Source: Acidobacteriota bacterium
GTDB taxonomy: Bacteria; Acidobacteriota; Thermoanaerobaculia; Gp7-AA8
Assembly: GCA_019247495.1 (NCBI GenBank)
Contig: JAFAOU010000063.1
Coordinates: 1-43,911 of the forward strand
DNA length: 43,911 nt
Reading direction: 5' to 3'
Positions 40,985 through 43,911 of the stretch are shown one piece after another. The stretch's first letter is position 1, and each line of letters opens with the position of its first letter. The position numbers were made by a program, and so were the translations under genes. The notes beneath the pieces were generated by a model. That model did no database searches. It was not told the origin of the DNA and saw only the letters and a program-made list of their open reading frames with translations.

Positions 40985-42288
40985 TGCGTCCGATCATCCA
41001 CATCGAAAACGTCGGCAAGCGATACCAGCTCGTCTCCGAACGCGCCGCATATTCAACATTGCGCGAATCGTTGGTCGGCTCGTTTATGAAATCGGTCGAT
41101 CGGCTGCGAGGCCGCGGCGAACCACGTGCCGATCGAGAGTTCTGGGCGTTGCGCGGAATCAACCTCGACGTTGTTCCCGGGGAACGCCTCGGCATCGTCG
41201 GCGTCAATGGCGCTGGCAAATCGACGCTGTTGAAAATCCTCTCCCGCATCACCGAGCCGACCGAGGGCCGGGCAAGGCTCTATGGCCGCGTCGGAAGTCT
41301 GCTCGAGGTCGGAACGGGCTTTCATGGCGAGCTCTCCGGACGCGAGAACATTTATCTCAATGGCGCGATCCTCGGCATGAAACACGCGGAGATTGCGCGC
41401 AATTTTGACGAGATCGTCGCCTTCGCGGAGCTCGGCCGGTTTCTCAACGTCCCGGTCAAACGCTACTCGACGGGGATGTACATGCGGCTCGCCTTTGCCG
41501 TCGCCGCGCATTTGCAGCCGGAGATCCTCATCGTCGACGAAGTCCTGGCCGTAGGCGACGCCGCCTTTCAGAAGAAATGCCTCGGCAAAATGAGTGAAGT
41601 TTCGCAGAACGGGCGCACCGTCATTTTTGTGTCGCACAACATGGCCGCGGTGCAGAACCTCTGCAGCCGCGTCCTGTGGATGGCGGCGGGGCGTGTCGTC
41701 GAGGACGGCGAACCGGCGCGCGTCATCGGCAATTATCTGAAAACGACATTGACGACGATGAGCCAGCAACTGTGGGCTGATCCCGTCTCCGCGCCAGGCA
41801 ACGACCGCGTCCGCGTGCGCCGCGCCTCCATCGTCCCTGCGGTCGCCGAATTCGAAGACCACTTCACCGTCCGCACGCCGCTGCGAATCGAATTCGAATA
41901 CTGGAACCTGCTCGCCGGCACGCCGCTCGAAATCGCCGTCATCATCCGCACTGAGGAGGGCTACCCGATTTTCAGCACCTCGTCGGGGCGTTGGACAGAG
42001 CAATCGGTTCCTGCCGGCCTGTACCGCAGTTCCTTTGAAATCCCCGGCGATCTGCTCAATGACGGAGTGCATCGCGTCGAGCTGAATATCCGCCGCAATG
42101 AACGGCAGCTCGTCTATCGACTCGACGACATCTTGATTTTCGACGTGCTCGATTCCGCCGGCGATCGGATTGGATCTTTCGGAAAATCGGCCGGTGCAGT
42201 GCGGCCTTCACTGGCGTGGCAAACAACGCTGGTCGAAGAGCAATTGGACCCGGATACGCCGCCTCACGTCGCCGAAATCGCGAACTGA
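40984..42288 (+). CDS. O-polysaccharide ABC exporter, ATP-binding protein with C-terminal glycan-binding domain (Wzt-like)
   Basis: 434 residues. The ATPase half (1-250) has Walker A GVNGAGKST near 75, YSTGMYMRLAF in the signature position, Walker B ILIVDEVLAVGD and SHNMAAVQN in the H-loop. Residues about 275-425 form a Wzt_C-type beta-sandwich, which in O8/O9a systems recognises the non-reducing terminal cap of the O-chain. Its presence implies chain-cap-coupled export. It overlaps the permease by 1 bp. Confidence 0.93.
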   Translation: MRPIIHIENVGKRYQLVSERAAYSTLRESLVGSFMKSVDRLRGRGEPRADREFWALRGINLDVVPGERLGIVGVNGAGKSTLLKILSRITEPTEGRARLYGRVGSLLEVGTGFHGELSGRENIYLNGAILGMKHAEIARNFDEIVAFAELGRFLNVPVKRYSTGMYMRLAFAVAAHLQPEILIVDEVLAVGDAAFQKKCLGKMSEVSQNGRTVIFVSHNMAAVQNLCSRVLWMAAGRVVEDGEPARVIGNYLKTTLTTMSQQLWADPVSAPGNDRVRVRRASIVPAVAEFEDHFTVRTPLRIEFEYWNLLAGTPLEIAVIIRTEEGYPIFSTSSGRWTEQSVPAGLYRSSFEIPGDLLNDGVHRVELNIRRNERQLVYRLDDILIFDVLDSAGDRIGSFGKSAGAVRPSLAWQTTLVEEQLDPDTPPHVAEIAN

Positions 42289-42392
42289 CTTTGTGCCGTC
42301 ATCATGACTCTCACCGTGCTCTCGTCGGCCGCTGTTCATCGCGCATGCGCTTTCCAGCGCGGATGGTCGGCGTAGCCGGCGTAAGAACCCTA

Positions 42393-42414
42393 GCCCACGC
42401 CTTCAGCGTGGGGC
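42393..42414. repeat. CCCACGC hairpin upstream of the S9 peptidase (family F)
   Basis: GCCCACGC (42393-42400) and GCGTGGGGC (42406-42414) form an 8-bp hairpin with a CTTCA loop. It lies in the 220-bp gap between Wzt and the peptidase and looks like a short dispersed intergenic repeat. Confidence 0.6.
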
Positions 42415-42436
42415 AATGGATTCGTCAATTTGTAAG

Positions 42437-42483
42437 CCCGCCTCGGCGGACGAGAGAAAGCTTTCGACGACTACGCCGGCGGG
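42437..42483. repeat. Compound palindrome upstream of the S9 peptidase
   Basis: An outer CCCGCC (42437-42442) pairs with GGCGGG (42478-42483). An inner CCGCC-TC-GGCGG (42438-42449) and a perfect GAAAGCTTTC (42456-42465) lie inside. It ends 25 bp before the peptidase ATG and could fold into the leader of its mRNA. No promoter was recognised in this spacer. Confidence 0.55.
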
Positions 42484-42508
42484 ATCGCGTCTGTGCGAGA
42501 CTCCGCGG

Positions 42509-43911
42509 ATGCAAACGATTCGTCGCGCGTTCCTTGTCGCATTCGTCCTCGCCTTTCCGCTCATCGCTGCTGCGCAGCCACAGCCGCCGGCGACGGAGAA
42601 GAAGCCTCACGTCACGAAGATTCACGGCGACACGCTCGTCGACAACTACTTCTGGCTGCGCGAGAAATCGAATCCCGACGTCATCGCGCATCTGGAGGCG
42701 GAGAACGCGTACACCGCGGCGATGACTGCCGACACCAAGCCGCTGCAGGACAAGCTCTACAGCGAGCTGCTCGGGCATGTGAAGCAGACCGACGTCAACG
42801 TCCCTTACCGGCTCGGCGGGTACTACTACTACTCGCGCACCGAGGAGGGGAAGCAGTATCCGATCTATGCGAGGAAGAAGGGCAGCCTCGACGCGCCGGA
42901 AGAGATCACGCTCGATCTCAACGAGCTGGCGAAGGGACTCAAGTTCCTGGCCCTCGGCTCGTATCGCGTCAGCGATGACGGCAACCTCCTCGCCTACTCC
43001 ACGGACAACACCGGCTATCGCCAGTACACGCTCTACATCAAGGATCTCCGTACGGGCGCGTTGCTTCCGGAAAAGATCGAGCGCGTCGACACGGTGATCT
43101 GGGCGCAGGACAACAACACCATCTTCTATGTGACCGAGGACAACGTTACCAAACGGTCTGACAGCTTTTATCGCCACGTTCTCGGCACGCCGTCGTATGA
43201 CCTGGTCTACCGAGATGACGACGAGTTGTACGACATCGGCGCATTCCGCACGCGCGACAAAGCCTTCATCGTCGTCCAGTCAGGGAGCAAGACCACCTCG
43301 GAAGCGCGCTATCTGCCGGCCGACAAACCGGCCGAGGCCTTGCGCGTATTGGTACCCCGCAAGACCGATCACCGCTACTTCGTCGATCATCGCGGCAACC
43401 GCTTCTACATCCGCACGAACGACCACGCCAAGAACTATCGCCTCGTCACAGCACCCGATATCGATCCGGCGATGAAGAACTGGAAAGAGCTCATCCCCGC
43501 CCGCGCCAATGTGAAGCTCGACGACTTCGATCTCTTCAAGAACTACATGGCCGTGTCGGAGTTGAAGGGCGGCTCGCAAACGATTCGCGTCATCGATTTC
43601 AAGGCGACACACTCCACGCCGATTGCGTTTCCGGAGCCGGTCTACTCCGTTTTCGTCGACAACAATCCCGAGTTCGATTCGACGACGCTCCGTTATCGCT
43701 ACCAGTCGCTGACGACGCCTAGCTCCGTCTTCGATTACGACATGGTCAGGCACACCAGCACGTTGAAGAAGCGCGTGGACGTGCCGAATTACGACGCGTC
43801 ACAGTTCGCGTCCGAGCGCATTTACGCGACAGCGTCCGACGGGACGAAGATCCCGCTGTCGATTGTCTACAAGAAGCCGCTCGTCCGCGACGGCAAACGT
43901 CCTATGCTGCT
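42509..43911 (+). CDS. Prolyl oligopeptidase family (S9A) protease, N-terminal part
   Basis: 467 codons are visible before the window ends. A signal peptide (MQTIRRAFLVAFVLAFPLIAAAQ) is followed by the S9 N-terminal hallmark VDNYFWLREKSN and the beta-propeller region, ending at an Arg-rich loop (VYKKPLVRDGKRPMLL) just before the alpha/beta-hydrolase domain. The catalytic Ser, Asp and His should lie beyond the window. The sequence resembles oligopeptidase B (protease II). Export to the periplasm is likely; the peptide substrate is unknown. Confidence 0.9.
   Translation, partial: MQTIRRAFLVAFVLAFPLIAAAQPQPPATEKKPHVTKIHGDTLVDNYFWLREKSNPDVIAHLEAENAYTAAMTADTKPLQDKLYSELLGHVKQTDVNVPYRLGGYYYYSRTEEGKQYPIYARKKGSLDAPEEITLDLNELAKGLKFLALGSYRVSDDGNLLAYSTDNTGYRQYTLYIKDLRTGALLPEKIERVDTVIWAQDNNTIFYVTEDNVTKRSDSFYRHVLGTPSYDLVYRDDDELYDIGAFRTRDKAFIVVQSGSKTTSEARYLPADKPAEALRVLVPRKTDHRYFVDHRGNRFYIRTNDHAKNYRLVTAPDIDPAMKNWKELIPARANVKLDDFDLFKNYMAVSELKGGSQTIRVIDFKATHSTPIAFPEPVYSVFVDNNPEFDSTTLRYRYQSLTTPSSVFDYDMVRHTSTLKKRVDVPNYDASQFASERIYATASDGTKIPLSIVYKKPLVRDGKRPML

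Noticed and set aside
1..43911. CRISPR array, tRNA genes, prophage or insertion sequence
   Set aside because: No regularly spaced direct repeats, no cloverleaf-like sequence and no integrase, transposase or phage protein were seen.

Overview
The window is GC-rich, gene-dense chromosomal DNA from a Gram-negative bacterium. It carries lpxB and an msbA-like lipid exporter, a Wzm/Wzt-type O-polysaccharide exporter, lipoproteins and a SPOR protein. The gene order (trpS-scpA-scpB-rluB-cmk-rpsA-sppA-HU/IHF, then HIT-lpxB-msbA-DUF374-yicC-gmk-rpoZ-coaBC-udg4) and the style of the accessory proteins suggest Acidobacteriota. That is an inference from gene content; no 16S rRNA gene or tRNA was seen. Almost everything is housekeeping, and I see no prophage, insertion sequence or CRISPR array.

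Layout. 1-5544: a truncated priA with a secreted hypothetical just upstream, then a divergent YfhO-like membrane protein. 5541-14222 (minus): an envelope/nucleotide operon, HIT - two small membrane proteins - lpxB - msbA - DUF374 acyltransferase - yicC - gmk - rpoZ - coaBC - type-4 uracil-DNA glycosylase. It is largely chained by 4-bp ATGA start/stop overlaps. 14298-22134 (minus): HU/IHF, sppA, rpsA, cmk, rluB, scpB, scpA, trpS, covering translation, chromosome condensation and nucleotide supply. 22226-27413: recG, a secreted hypothetical, a cNMP-binding/FHA protein coupled to an LD-carboxypeptidase, and the RNase P RNA gene on the minus strand. 27551-30880: a frameshifted NYN-domain gene, a DUF4126 membrane protein, a DUF4388-TM-SPOR protein and a small Ig-like secreted protein. 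30916-35925 (minus): uvrC, an esterase, and a multi-repeat lipoprotein coupled to a Cys-rich secreted protein. 36115-42288: a glycosyltransferase, a frameshifted secreted protein, an ABC-2 exporter pair, a PIN/ribbon-helix-helix toxin-antitoxin pair and a Wzm/Wzt pair. 42509-end: the start of an S9 prolyl oligopeptidase.

The most unusual feature is a set of unrelated palindromic repeats of about 45-190 bp at gene ends. In several cases the stop codon of the upstream gene lies inside the repeat (cmk, hup, recG) or directly at its edge (rpoZ, coaBC). One copy sits in-frame inside lpxB. A 21-base piece of another family lies in-frame in the linker of the SPOR protein. Three genes (DUF374, NYN, a small secreted protein) carry single-base frameshifts. 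In two of them the restored frame ends or begins exactly at a start/stop overlap with a neighbour, which points to base-call errors or, for the A11 tract in DUF374, possible slippage.
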